The position numbers and the translations under genes were made by a program. This document shows positions 34,065 to 42,608 of a stretch of 64,000 bases of DNA, piece by piece (position 1 is the stretch's first letter; every line of letters starts with the position of its first letter). The notes below the pieces were generated by a model. That model worked only from the letters and a program-made list of their open reading frames with translations. It made no database searches and was not told where the DNA came from. Location of the stretch: NCBI RefSeq assembly GCF_040939125.1, contig NZ_CP162495.1, positions 372,001 through 436,000 on the forward strand, read 5' to 3'. This stretch comes from Clostridium sp. BJN0013 (GTDB taxonomy: Bacteria; Bacillota; Clostridia; Clostridiales; Clostridiaceae).

Positions 34065-34670
34065 GTGAGAAAAAAACTAATACTAGGAATTATGTCTTTT
34101 ACTTTAGTTATATTTTTTTCATCCTGTAATAAAAATATTAGAAATACGGAAGAGATAATCTACTATTTAAAGGATTTGAACAGTTATAGTTGTGATGTAA
34201 ATATGTCCATAAAAAATACTAAACAGGAAATAAATTATAGTGGAAAACAATTTTATCATGTTAAATATGGAGATAGACTAGATTTAGGGGAAGATGAAAT
34301 AATTTTTTATAAACAAAATAAAATAGTTTCTAAATGCATTAAAAGTGGAAACATATATAATCAGAATAAAGATTTTGATAGTTTGTTTAAGTTTTGCTTT
34401 ATAGACCAATATATATCATTAATTTATACTAATGAAAAAATTGGAAACTCATTTAAAAATATGGGTAATCAGCAATATCAGGTTATACATTTAGATATAC
34501 CTGGAAACAACAAAAACATAAATAAAGCAGAATTATATGTAAATATAAATCATAGTATTCCCACATATTTAATAATATATGATTCTGATGGAAAAGAAAG
34601 AATAAAAGTACATTATACTAATTTTAAAGCTAATCCAGAATTAGAAGAAAATGTGTTTAGCATAAGTTAG
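34065..34670 (+). CDS. LolA-like lipoprotein (YdcC/GerS-like)
   Basis: 201-aa secreted lipoprotein. An N-terminal signal with lipobox-like VIFFSSC (Cys21) is followed by a beta-rich domain resembling outer-membrane lipoprotein carrier proteins (INYSGKQFYHVKYGDRLDL, KAELYVNINHSIPTYLIIYD, VHYTNFKANPELEENVFSI). Its place directly before alr, after acpS, matches B. subtilis ydcC and, in C. difficile, gerS, whose product is needed for cortex modification during sporulation. A spore-envelope role is therefore inferred. The GTG at 34065 has GGAGGT 5 bases upstream. Confidence 0.78.
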   Translation: MRKKLILGIMSFTLVIFFSSCNKNIRNTEEIIYYLKDLNSYSCDVNMSIKNTKQEINYSGKQFYHVKYGDRLDLGEDEIIFYKQNKIVSKCIKSGNIYNQNKDFDSLFKFCFIDQYISLIYTNEKIGNSFKNMGNQQYQVIHLDIPGNNKNINKAELYVNINHSIPTYLIIYDSDGKERIKVHYTNFKANPELEENVFSIS

Positions 34671-34817
34671 TTTTTTATTTAGGCATTTTTTAATTTTCAT
34701 AATATATTCACATTCACAATAAAAAAGGTATATAATTTTAGTATGTTTTTATTTGTTAGCATTTTTAATAAAAATTAACTTTTTTTAATGAAATTATAAT
34801 GGATGAGGTGATATATT

Positions 34818-35981
34818 ATGTTTAAAAAATACAGACCTGTATGGGAAGAGATTAATTTAGATAACCTTGTATATAATATAGGTCAAATAAAATCTAAAAT
34901 TGGGAGTAAGAAACTAATAGGTGTTATTAAGGCTAATGCTTATGGCCATGGGGCTATAGAGGTTGCAGAGGTGTTGTTAGAGAATGGAATAGATAGACTT
35001 GCTGTAGCGGTTTTAGATGAGGCAATAGAACTTAGAAAAAATAAAATTAAGGTTCCCATAATGGTACTTGGCATAATACCACATACATTTCTGGAGGAAA
35101 TAATAGATTATGATATAGAGCCTATAGTGCCTTCTTATAATTACGCCAGCAAATTATCTAAATTAGCTGGAAGTAAGGATAAAAAAACAAAAGTACATAT
35201 TGCACTAGATACGGGAATGGGAAGGATAGGATTTTCCATAGACCAAAATAGTGTAGAAGAGATAAATAAAATAAGTAAATTATCCAATATAGAAATACAG
35301 AGTTTATTTTCACATTTTTCCACAGCAGATGAAGCAGATAAAACATATAGCCACGAACAATTTAAAAAGTATGAATTATTATATAAGGAATTGGTAAAGA
35401 AAGATGTGAAAATAAATATGAGAACTATATCAAATAGTGCAGCTATAATGGAATTACCGGATACTTATTGTGATTTGGTTAGACCCGGTATAATAATGTA
35501 TGGATATTATCCTTCTACAGAAGTAGATAAGAATAATTTAGATATAAAGCCTATAATGACTTTAAAAGCTAATATAGTCTATGTAAAAATACTAGAGCAA
35601 GGAAGTTATATTGGATATGGAAGAAAATTTAAATGTGATAGAAAAAGTGTAATAGCCACATTACCTTTAGGCTATGCAGATGGATATACTAGAAGGCTAT
35701 TTGGAAAAGCAAAGGTTATAATTAATGGTAAATTTGCTCCAGTAGTAGGAAATATATGTATGGATCAATGTATGGTAGATGTAACAGATGTAGGTGAAGT
35801 TAATATAGGAGATGAAGTTATACTTATAGGTGAAAAAGATGGGTTAAAATTTAATGCAAATGACATAGCTGAAATTACTGGAACTATAAACTATGAGGTA
35901 CTTTGTATGATAAGTAGAAGGGTTCCAAGAGTATATATAAAGGGAGGGGAGGTAGTTAAAATTAAAAATTATGTAATATAA
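34818..35981 (+). CDS. alr: alanine racemase
   Basis: 387-aa PLP enzyme converting L-alanine to D-alanine for peptidoglycan. The PLP lysine is Lys38 in IGVIKANAYGHGA. Further signatures are KVHIALDTGMGRIGF, HFSTADEAD, RPGIIMYGYYPS, the catalytic-Tyr region LPLGYADGYTRR and GNICMDQCMVDVT. Length is normal. The RBS GATGAGGTGAT precedes the ATG. It follows the lipoprotein gene by 147 bases. Confidence 0.97.
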   Translation: MFKKYRPVWEEINLDNLVYNIGQIKSKIGSKKLIGVIKANAYGHGAIEVAEVLLENGIDRLAVAVLDEAIELRKNKIKVPIMVLGIIPHTFLEEIIDYDIEPIVPSYNYASKLSKLAGSKDKKTKVHIALDTGMGRIGFSIDQNSVEEINKISKLSNIEIQSLFSHFSTADEADKTYSHEQFKKYELLYKELVKKDVKINMRTISNSAAIMELPDTYCDLVRPGIIMYGYYPSTEVDKNNLDIKPIMTLKANIVYVKILEQGSYIGYGRKFKCDRKSVIATLPLGYADGYTRRLFGKAKVIINGKFAPVVGNICMDQCMVDVTDVGEVNIGDEVILIGEKDGLKFNANDIAEITGTINYEVLCMISRRVPRVYIKGGEVVKIKNYVI

Positions 35982-36497
35982 ATTTTTATGTTATAAATTT
36001 GTATTATATATTACGGAAGATAATAGTACTTGCATATAGTCTTTAAAAACAAAATTGTTTTTTACTATATAATTGAAATAATTATATTTATGTGTCAAGA
36101 AACTGTATCATTTCTTTTGGCAGAATTAAAGTGGCTTAGGTATATACTGTAGAGTTGTGAATATAAATTTGAAAATTGGTATAATATATAATATAATAAT
36201 TAATTAGTAGAATAAAAAATTTATTTAGAATATATAAATACAAAATTTTTATATAGTATAAGTTTTATTACACTTTATTTTATACTAAGAATATGAATCT
36301 TATTGCTAAATAGTGGGTATTTTTATAGTTTGAAAGTAAATACATATATACATAAATTAATATCTAAGATTTTACATAATAAATTATAATATGCATGAAT
36401 AGAGACGTATAAAAGGTTATATTAAATATTTATGAAGATAAAAAGCCCTATGTAAAAAATTACAAGTAGAAAAATGATGAAATTATAGATAATTTCT
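35982..36497. other. long AT-rich gap between alr and the ndoAI-ndoA genes
   Basis: About 515 bases with no RBS-preceded ORF. A weak AAAACAA/TTGTTTT hairpin at 36047-36064 followed by T could end alr. AT-rich promoter-like strings exist around 36170-36200 (TTGAAA, 17, TATAAT) but the composition makes them unreliable. The intergenic repeat is absent. Confidence 0.5.
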
Positions 36498-36527
36498 TTG
36501 ACACAATTATAGATTTGGTAATATAAT
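36498..36527 (+). promoter_or_regulatory. promoter of ndoAI-ndoA
   Basis: TTGACA (36498-36503) and TATAAT (36522-36527) with an 18-base spacer, about 45 bases before the antitoxin start. MazEF-type operons are usually autoregulated by the antitoxin at such a promoter. Confidence 0.65.
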
Positions 36528-36571
36528 TGGTTTGTATATATCTTTCGCTTAGGGTAATAGGAGGTATTAAT

Positions 36572-36898
36572 TTGTATATGTCAACTTCAAAAAGATTGGT
36601 AATAAACCTCTCAGAAACACTATATAATGAATTCAACAAGGCACTTAAGGAAGATTGCAAAAAAAGAAGTGAATTTATTAGGGAAGTTATCATATTATAT
36701 ATTAGTGAGAAAAAAAGGTTAAATAAAATATCAGAAATGGAAAAAGGGTATAGGGAAATGGCGCAGCTTAATCTTGAATTCGCAGAAATGGGCTTTGCAA
36801 GTGACATGAAAGAATTTAAAGAATATGAAGCGAAGCTTTCGGAGAGTGATTTGCAAGATGACAACAATAGTGAAAAGAGGAGATATATTTTATGCTGA
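36572..36898 (+). CDS. ndoAI: MazE/NdoAI-type antitoxin, ribbon-helix-helix
   Basis: 108-aa antitoxin. The N-terminal ribbon-helix-helix DNA-binding domain ([16 protein letters not shown], then [15 protein letters not shown]) is followed by a charged C-terminal helix that would bind the toxin. It pairs with the overlapping mazF-like gene downstream. The start is a TTG at 36572, 7 bases after AGGAGG; the ATG two codons later is further from the RBS. Position downstream of alr matches B. subtilis ndoAI. Confidence 0.88.
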   Translation: MYMSTSKRLVINLSETLYNEFNKALKEDCKKRSEFIREVIILYISEKKRLNKISEMEKGYREMAQLNLEFAEMGFASDMKEFKEYEAKLSESDLQDDNNSEKRRYILC

Positions 36899-37208
36899 TC
36901 TAAGTCCAGTAGTTGGATCTGAACAGGGAGGGGTAAGACCTGTTATAATAATACAAAATGATGTAGGCAATAAATACAGTCCTACGGTAATTGTTGCAGC
37001 TATTACCTCTCAGATAAATAAAGCAAAACTTCCAACACATGTAGAAATATCATCAGAAGCCTATGGACTTAACAAAGATTCAGTAGTATTACTTGAACAA
37101 ATAAGAACTTTGGACAAAAGAAGATTGAAAGAAAAGATTGGCCATATGACAGATGTTGACATGGAAAAAGTAGATGGAGCACTTTTAGTAAGTGTTGGAC
37201 TTCAATAA
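36858..37208 (+). CDS. ndoA: MazF/NdoA (EndoA) mRNA interferase toxin
   Basis: 116-aa endoribonuclease of the PemK/MazF family that cleaves single-stranded mRNA at a short motif. Signatures are [56 protein letters not shown] and the C-terminal [11 protein letters not shown]. The start ATG lies inside the antitoxin gene, which it overlaps by 41 bases, so toxin translation depends on antitoxin translation. It is nearly identical in layout to B. subtilis EndoA. Confidence 0.95.
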   Translation: MTTIVKRGDIFYADLSPVVGSEQGGVRPVIIIQNDVGNKYSPTVIVAAITSQINKAKLPTHVEISSEAYGLNKDSVVLLEQIRTLDKRRLKEKIGHMTDVDMEKVDGALLVSVGLQ

Positions 37209-37271
37209 ATATTTCAGTTAAGATTAATTATGTGCCAATAATTTTAATTTTATAAATACTTTACCGATATA

Positions 37272-37297
37272 AACCCCTGTGTTAAGACACAGGGGTA
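37272..37297 (+). terminator. terminator of ndoAI-ndoA
   Basis: ACCCCTGTGT/ACACAGGGGT perfect 10-bp stem with TAAG loop, followed by AAAGTTTTA. Confidence 0.8.
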
Positions 37298-37384
37298 AAG
37301 TTTTATGTGGTTTTTGTATATAAAGATGAAATTTTATGTTAAAATAACTATAAAAAGTTTTTAGCTTATTAGGAGGTTAAGTTT

Positions 37385-38209
37385 GTGGAAAAAAATATAG
37401 AGAAACTTGAGAAAATTGCAAGATCTATAAGAAAAAATATAATAAAAATGCTAACTAAAGCTGGATCAGGGCACCCAGGAGGTTCTTTATCCATAGTAGA
37501 AATTTTGACTGTTTTGTACTTTTGTGAAATGAATATTAATCCACAGAATTTTAGGGATTTAAATAGGGATAGGTTTGTGCTGTCAAAAGGCCACGCTGCC
37601 CCTGCACTTTATAGTGCTCTTGCTGAAAGGGGATATTTTAATGTAGATGAACTTCAATCCCTTAGAAAATTGGGATCTATGCTTCAGGGGCACCCTAACA
37701 TGAATGACGTACCTGGAGTAGATATGTCCACAGGATCCTTAGGTCAAGGGGTATCTGCAGCCGTAGGAATGGCATTAGGTGGTAAAATCGATAAGAAAGA
37801 TTATAGAGTGTATACTTTATTGGGAGATGGAGAACTCGAAGAAGGAGAAGTCTGGGAAGCTGCCATGGCTGCAGCACACTATAAATTAGATAATCTAACT
37901 GCTTTTGTGGATGCTAATGGACTTCAAATAGATGGTCCTTGTGAGGAAGTTATGTCTGCATATCCTATTGGAGATAAGTTTAAGGCATTTAAATGGAATG
38001 TTATAGAAGTAGATGGACACAGTTTGGAAGAATTGATAGATGCCGTTGAAGAGGCAAAATCAGTGAAAGATAAACCTACTGTGATAATTTGTAATACTAT
38101 TAAAGGTAAAGGAGTTTCTTTTATGGAAAATCAGGTGGGCTGGCATGGAACAGCACCTAATATAGAACAATGTGAAAAAGCATTAAGTGAAATAGGAGGT
38201 GAGGAGTAA
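37385..38209 (+). CDS. transketolase, N-terminal subunit
   Basis: 274-aa subunit holding the thiamine-diphosphate-binding half of transketolase: [49 protein letters not shown] and the [20 protein letters not shown] motif. It needs the C-terminal half encoded next; the stop and the next start overlap (TAATG). Such split transketolases are common in clostridia and archaea and serve the non-oxidative pentose phosphate pathway. The GTG start has AGGAGGTTAAG upstream. Confidence 0.95.
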   Translation: MEKNIEKLEKIARSIRKNIIKMLTKAGSGHPGGSLSIVEILTVLYFCEMNINPQNFRDLNRDRFVLSKGHAAPALYSALAERGYFNVDELQSLRKLGSMLQGHPNMNDVPGVDMSTGSLGQGVSAAVGMALGGKIDKKDYRVYTLLGDGELEEGEVWEAAMAAAHYKLDNLTAFVDANGLQIDGPCEEVMSAYPIGDKFKAFKWNVIEVDGHSLEELIDAVEEAKSVKDKPTVIICNTIKGKGVSFMENQVGWHGTAPNIEQCEKALSEIGGEE

Positions 38210-39150
38210 TGTCAAATAAGATATCAACTAGAGAAGCTTATGGAAAAATATTAGTGGAATTAGGAGCAAAGAATGAAAAAATAGTGGTTTTTGATGCAGA
38301 TCTTTCCAAATCAACCAAAACATCCAATTTTGGGAAATTATATCCTGAAAGATTTATGGATATGGGTATAGCAGAATCTAATATGATGGCAGTGGCTGCT
38401 GGAATTTCTACCTGTGATAAAATACCTTTTGTAAGTACTTTTGCTATATTTGCCACAGGAAGAGCTTTTGAACAAGTAAGAAATTCAATATGTTACCCTA
38501 ATTTAAATGTAAAAATATGTGCTACCCATGCAGGAATTACTGTAGGGGAGGATGGTGCATCCCATCAATCTGTAGAAGATATATCACTTATGAGAAGTAT
38601 ACCTAATATGACAGTTGTATGTCCAAGTGATGCTGTAGAGACAGAAGAAGCCATTAAAGTTATAGCAGAAATAAAGGGACCTTGTTATGTGAGACTAGGA
38701 AGATCTGGAGTATCTGTTATAAATGATAATGAGGATTATAAATTTCAGCTGGGGAAATCAGTAAAACTTCGTAAAGGAAAAGATGCAGTAATTATAGCTA
38801 CTGGTATAATGGTAGATGCAGCTCTGGAAGCTTATAATATATTATCTGAGGAAGGTATAAAGGTATCAGTTTTAAATGTACATACAATAAAACCTATAGA
38901 CAAGGATGAAATAATAGAAGAAGCAAGACGAACGGGAGTTGTTATTACTGCAGAGGAGCATAGCATTATTGGAGGACTTGGTTCTGCTGTATGTGAGGTA
39001 TTAAGCGAAAATTTGCCGACCCCTGTGGTAAGAGTAGGAATAAAAGACACTTTTGGAGAAAGTGGTACGCCTGCCGAACTTTTGAAAGCTTATGGATTAA
39101 CTGCAGAGAATATAGTTAAAGCGGTGAAAAAGGGATTGACTTTGAAATAA
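38209..39150 (+). CDS. transketolase, C-terminal subunit
   Basis: 313-aa second half of the split transketolase, with the pyrimidine-binding and C-terminal domains. Signatures are VFDADLSKSTKT, FMDMGIAESNMMAVAAG (catalytic Glu in IAESN), THAGITVGEDGASHQSVED and RVGIKDTFGESGTPAELLKAYGL. It is coupled to the N-terminal subunit by start-stop overlap. A terminator follows. Confidence 0.95.
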   Translation: MSNKISTREAYGKILVELGAKNEKIVVFDADLSKSTKTSNFGKLYPERFMDMGIAESNMMAVAAGISTCDKIPFVSTFAIFATGRAFEQVRNSICYPNLNVKICATHAGITVGEDGASHQSVEDISLMRSIPNMTVVCPSDAVETEEAIKVIAEIKGPCYVRLGRSGVSVINDNEDYKFQLGKSVKLRKGKDAVIIATGIMVDAALEAYNILSEEGIKVSVLNVHTIKPIDKDEIIEEARRTGVVITAEEHSIIGGLGSAVCEVLSENLPTPVVRVGIKDTFGESGTPAELLKAYGLTAENIVKAVKKGLTLK

Positions 39151-39158
39151 ATCATGAT

Positions 39159-39194
39159 AAAAACGATGCTTATAATTTTATAACATCGTTTTTT
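39159..39194 (+). terminator. terminator of the transketolase operon
   Basis: AAAAACGATG/CATCGTTTTTT stem with an AT-rich loop and T-run, 9 bases after the stop. Confidence 0.85.
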
Positions 39195-39345
39195 AATTAA
39201 GGATGATTAAAGTATAATGTAAATTTCATTTTAATAGTTTATTTAATGTTAATAATTTTACAATTTTGGTTTTTGACCCTTTATGATATAATAAACTTTA
39301 TAATATGACAAATTTTGAAGATGTATTAAATATGAGGAGGTTTAC

Positions 39346-40032
39346 ATGATAGAATTTAAAAACGTAAGTATGGTTTATAATAATAACATATTTGCATTAT
39401 CTAATATAAATTTAGAAATAGAAAAGGGTGAATTCGTTTTTTTAGTAGGTTCTAGTGGGGCTGGAAAAACTACGTTTGTAAAAGCACTTTTAAAAGAAAT
39501 TCAGCCTACAACTGGTGATATTATAGTTAATAATATAAATGTTACAAATTTAAAGAGAAGGCAGATACCTTTTTATAGAAGAAAATTAGGAGTGGTTTTT
39601 CAAGATTTTAGGTTAATACCTACACTTAATGTATATGAAAATGTAGCTTTTGCAATGAGAGTTATAGAAGCCCCTTTAAGGGAAATAAGAAAAAAAGTAC
39701 CTGTGGTATTGTCTTTAGTGGGACTATCCAGTAAATATAAATCATTTCCCCATGAACTTTCCGGAGGAGAGCAGCAAAGAGTTTCTCTGGCAAGGGCTAT
39801 AGTAAACAACCCTTCTATATTAATAGCAGATGAACCTACAGGAAATTTGGATCCCGATACTTCTATGGATATAATGGAAACTATAAATGATATAAATCAC
39901 GCAGGAACTACAGTATTAATGGCAACTCATGCAAGTAGTATAGTTAATTCTATGAGAAAAAGAGTTATAGAAATAGAAGATGGTATTATTGTGAGAGATG
40001 AGCAAAGGGGTGCATATGATTATGAGGATTAG
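39346..40032 (+). CDS. ftsE: cell division ATP-binding protein FtsE
   Basis: 228-aa ABC ATPase that works with FtsX to control peptidoglycan hydrolases at division or elongation. Walker A is VGSSGAGKTT (residues 34-43), the signature LSGGEQQR lies near 137 and Walker B ILIADEPTGNLDP near 158. The ARVIEAPLREIRKKV insertion is FtsE-typical. The RBS AGGAGG precedes the ATG, and the gene overlaps ftsX by 17 bases. Confidence 0.96.
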   Translation: MIEFKNVSMVYNNNIFALSNINLEIEKGEFVFLVGSSGAGKTTFVKALLKEIQPTTGDIIVNNINVTNLKRRQIPFYRRKLGVVFQDFRLIPTLNVYENVAFAMRVIEAPLREIRKKVPVVLSLVGLSSKYKSFPHELSGGEQQRVSLARAIVNNPSILIADEPTGNLDPDTSMDIMETINDINHAGTTVLMATHASSIVNSMRKRVIEIEDGIIVRDEQRGAYDYED

Positions 40033-40912
40033 TACCATAAGTTTTTTTATAAAAGATGCCTTTAGAAGTTTAAATAGAAATAAGACTATAAGTATAGCAG
40101 CTGCAGCCACGGTGGCGGCTACATTGTTCATATTTGGTATAGCTATACTTGCAATGCTCACTATCAAACAGGGTATGTTGGAAGTTCAGTCTAAAGTAGA
40201 GGTAAAAGTTTATCTTCAAGACAACATAACCTCAGCTCAAAGATCAGATATTGAAAAAAAGGTTAATTCTATAGATGGTATAGTTAAATTGAACTATGAA
40301 ACAAAGTCTGAAGCATTGAATAAATTTAAAAACCAGTTAGGAGAACAAAACAAGTCTCTTGTGGAAGGACTAGATAAGGACAACCCTATTCCTAGTGCAT
40401 TTATAATTAAGGTTAAACAACCTGAAATTGTTTCCACAGTAGTTAAGAATATAGAAGGTATGCCCGGTATATACAGTATTCAAGATGGAAGAGGCATTGT
40501 AGATAAGATTATAACTATAAGCAGAACTATAAAGTGGGCAGGAAGTATTATACTTATAATACTAATTGGAGTTTGTTTATTTTTAATAGGAAATACTATA
40601 AGAATAACATTGTATTCTAGAAGAAAAGAAATAGGAATAATGAAATATATTGGAGCCACAGATTGGTTTATAAGATGGCCTTTTATTATAGAAGGTATTA
40701 TAATAGGCTTGGTAGGAGCGGTGGTTTCAAATGTTATATTATATTATTTATATAAAATAGTATATAATAAAGCATCTAATGTTCTTATAATGATTCAAAT
40801 GGTTAATCCGCAGTATGTAATTACCAACATTTTAGGTATATTTGCTTTGGCAGGTATAATTATAGGTGCTGTAGGTAGCGTATTATCTATTAGAAAATTT
40901 CTTGCAGTTTAG
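40016..40912 (+). CDS. ftsX: cell division protein FtsX
   Basis: About 298-aa membrane partner of FtsE, with four helices: one near residues 16-41, an extracytoplasmic loop (VYLQDNITSAQRSDIEKKV), then three at the C-terminus. The SRRKEIGIMKYIGATDWFIRWPFI coupling segment is diagnostic. The ATG at 40016 follows AAAGGGG by 5 bases, inside the end of ftsE; an ATG two codons on is possible. The following ctp gene (with copy F of the repeat between) and the ftsEX-ctpB order of B. subtilis support the call. Confidence 0.95.
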   Translation: MIMRISTISFFIKDAFRSLNRNKTISIAAAATVAATLFIFGIAILAMLTIKQGMLEVQSKVEVKVYLQDNITSAQRSDIEKKVNSIDGIVKLNYETKSEALNKFKNQLGEQNKSLVEGLDKDNPIPSAFIIKVKQPEIVSTVVKNIEGMPGIYSIQDGRGIVDKIITISRTIKWAGSIILIILIGVCLFLIGNTIRITLYSRRKEIGIMKYIGATDWFIRWPFIIEGIIIGLVGAVVSNVILYYLYKIVYNKASNVLIMIQMVNPQYVITNILGIFALAGIIIGAVGSVLSIRKFLAV

Positions 40913-40950
40913 GATTTTGGGGAAACTTACCTATGGCAAATACATAAATA

Positions 40951-40990
40951 AAGCATGTAGAATATTTTAATTTCTGCATGCTGATTTTAT
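40951..40990 (+). terminator. terminator of ftsEX
   Basis: AAGCATGTAGAA/TTCTGCATGCT stem with nine-base loop, followed by GATTTTAT. Confidence 0.75.
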
Positions 40991-41001
40991 ATATTCTATT
41001 G

Positions 41002-41150
41002 ATCAAATGATTCTAAGGTTCAGGTGGAGTTTGCTATGGAGAAATACTTATCTTCATCTGAACCTTAGAAGAACTTATCCAGGCGCGTAGCAGTGCTTAT
41101 ATTCCACTTTAAAGAAGATGGGAGTATTAGCAATGGTAGCGTTCCGGATA
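41002..41150 (-). repeat. two-hairpin intergenic repeat, copy F
   Basis: Reverse-oriented full copy, 149 bp, ATCAAATGATTC to GTTCCGGATA. The second hairpin is perfect over 13 bp (TTCTAAGGTTCAG/CTGAACCTTAGAA). The loop reads CTTTAAAGAA at 41107-41116. It begins 12 bases after the ftsX terminator and ends 110 bases before ctp. Confidence 0.9.
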
Positions 41151-41260
41151 AAGTATTAATAAATAGTGGTGCAAATTTATTTTTTTTAGTGTTATAATTA
41201 TTTAAGATTTACATAAATACTATATATAGTGAATGTTTCAGAAAATGAGGTGTTAATAGA

Positions 41261-42436
41261 TTGAAAGTCAAAAGAAATTGGATAGCGTATACTGTAGTTA
41301 TTGTAATTATAACAAATGTTCTCACCATGTTTGGTACGGTTAGTTTTATAAGAAATGCCCAGGGAAATGCAGTAGGTAAATTTGAAAAGTTATTTGAAGT
41401 GAGAAATCAATTGTATAAGTATTATTATGGCTCTATAGATGATAGTGTGCTAGTTGAGGGAGCTATTAAAGGTATGACAGAATCTTTAAATGATCCATAT
41501 ACTGTATTTATGAATAAAAAGGAATTTGAAAGTTTTAGTGCTCAAACTGAAGGAAATTATTATGGAGTTGGAATTCAGGTCATGGCAAAAGAAAATAATA
41601 TTGTTGTAATAGATGTATTTGATAGTTCTCCTGCAAAACAGGTAGGGATAACTTCTGGTGACATAATACAGAAAGTAAATGGAACTGTTGTAAATGGCAA
41701 GAATTTAGATAAAGCTGTATCTCTTATAAAAGGAAAAGAAAATACAGAAGTTACCCTTACATTATATAGAGAAAATAAAGGCAGTTTTGATGCGAAGGTA
41801 AAAAGAAAAAAAATAGATATTAATACTGTAAAAGGTGAAATGCTAGAAAATAATGTAGCTTATATTCAAATAGATATGTTTGATGAGAATACAGCAGAAA
41901 GTTTTAAAAATGAATTAAAGAGATTAAATACCCAGGGGATGAAATCTTTAATTGTAGATTTAAGAGACGATCCAGGCGGTATGCTAGATCAGTGTGTAGA
42001 TATGGTTTCTAATTTTGTTCCAAAAGATAAGGTAATAGTGTCAACTATAGACAAATATAAAAATAAAAAGGAATATAAGTCAAAGGGAGGAGATTTTAAT
42101 AATCTGCCTGTGACCGTACTTACCAATGAAAATACAGCTAGTGCTTCAGAAATATTTTCGGGAGCTTTAAAAGACTATAAACTTGCAACTATAGTTGGAA
42201 AAAAGACTTATGGAAAAGGGGTAGTTCAGACTATATTAGATACCGGGGATAGCACTGCACTTAAAGTTACTATATCTAAGTACTATACTCCTAATGGTGA
42301 AGATATAAATAAAAAGGGAATAAATCCTGATGTGGAAGTAGAATATCCAGATGAACTTAAAGAGTCCAGTTATGATAGGAGTAGAGATCCTCAGTTTAGT
42401 AAGGCATATGAGATAGCAAAAAGTAAGGTAAAGTAA
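41261..42436 (+). CDS. carboxy-terminal processing protease, S41 family
   Basis: 391-aa secreted or membrane-anchored serine protease. A signal anchor (residues 7-28) precedes a PDZ domain (about 95-175, GVGIQVMAKENNIVVIDVF) and the S41 catalytic domain. The nucleophile lies in ENTASASEIFSGAL and the general-base lysine in VGKKTYGKGVVQ. In Bacillus such CtpB proteins act in spore signalling; which role applies here is unknown. TTG start after GAGGTG. The neighbours (ftsEX before, a PDZ membrane protein and uvrBA after) mirror the B. subtilis order. Confidence 0.93.
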   Translation: MKVKRNWIAYTVVIVIITNVLTMFGTVSFIRNAQGNAVGKFEKLFEVRNQLYKYYYGSIDDSVLVEGAIKGMTESLNDPYTVFMNKKEFESFSAQTEGNYYGVGIQVMAKENNIVVIDVFDSSPAKQVGITSGDIIQKVNGTVVNGKNLDKAVSLIKGKENTEVTLTLYRENKGSFDAKVKRKKIDINTVKGEMLENNVAYIQIDMFDENTAESFKNELKRLNTQGMKSLIVDLRDDPGGMLDQCVDMVSNFVPKDKVIVSTIDKYKNKKEYKSKGGDFNNLPVTVLTNENTASASEIFSGALKDYKLATIVGKKTYGKGVVQTILDTGDSTALKVTISKYYTPNGEDINKKGINPDVEVEYPDELKESSYDRSRDPQFSKAYEIAKSKVK

Positions 42437-42608
42437 TTTTGTTTTAGATTTAGTTATAATATATTGGGGATTTTTAAGTTAGGCAGACAAATTCTGTCTA
42501 ATTTAATTTATCCGAGGATTGTACTCATGAATTTAGAATTAGAAAGATTTCAAAAGGTAGAAATCTTAAATTTAAGAATTTTGTTTATGGAGAGGGGAAT
42601 TAATTTTA

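Noticed and set aside
36170-36200. TTGAAA-17-TATAAT promoter-like string in the alr-ndoAI gap
   Set aside because: The surrounding sequence is almost all A and T, so such strings arise by chance; a better promoter lies at 36498-36527.
42478-42521. Hairpin after ctp followed by TTTATCCGAGG, similar to the repeat left end
   Set aside because: Only about ten bases match the repeat and nothing further aligns; kept as a comment, not annotated as a copy.
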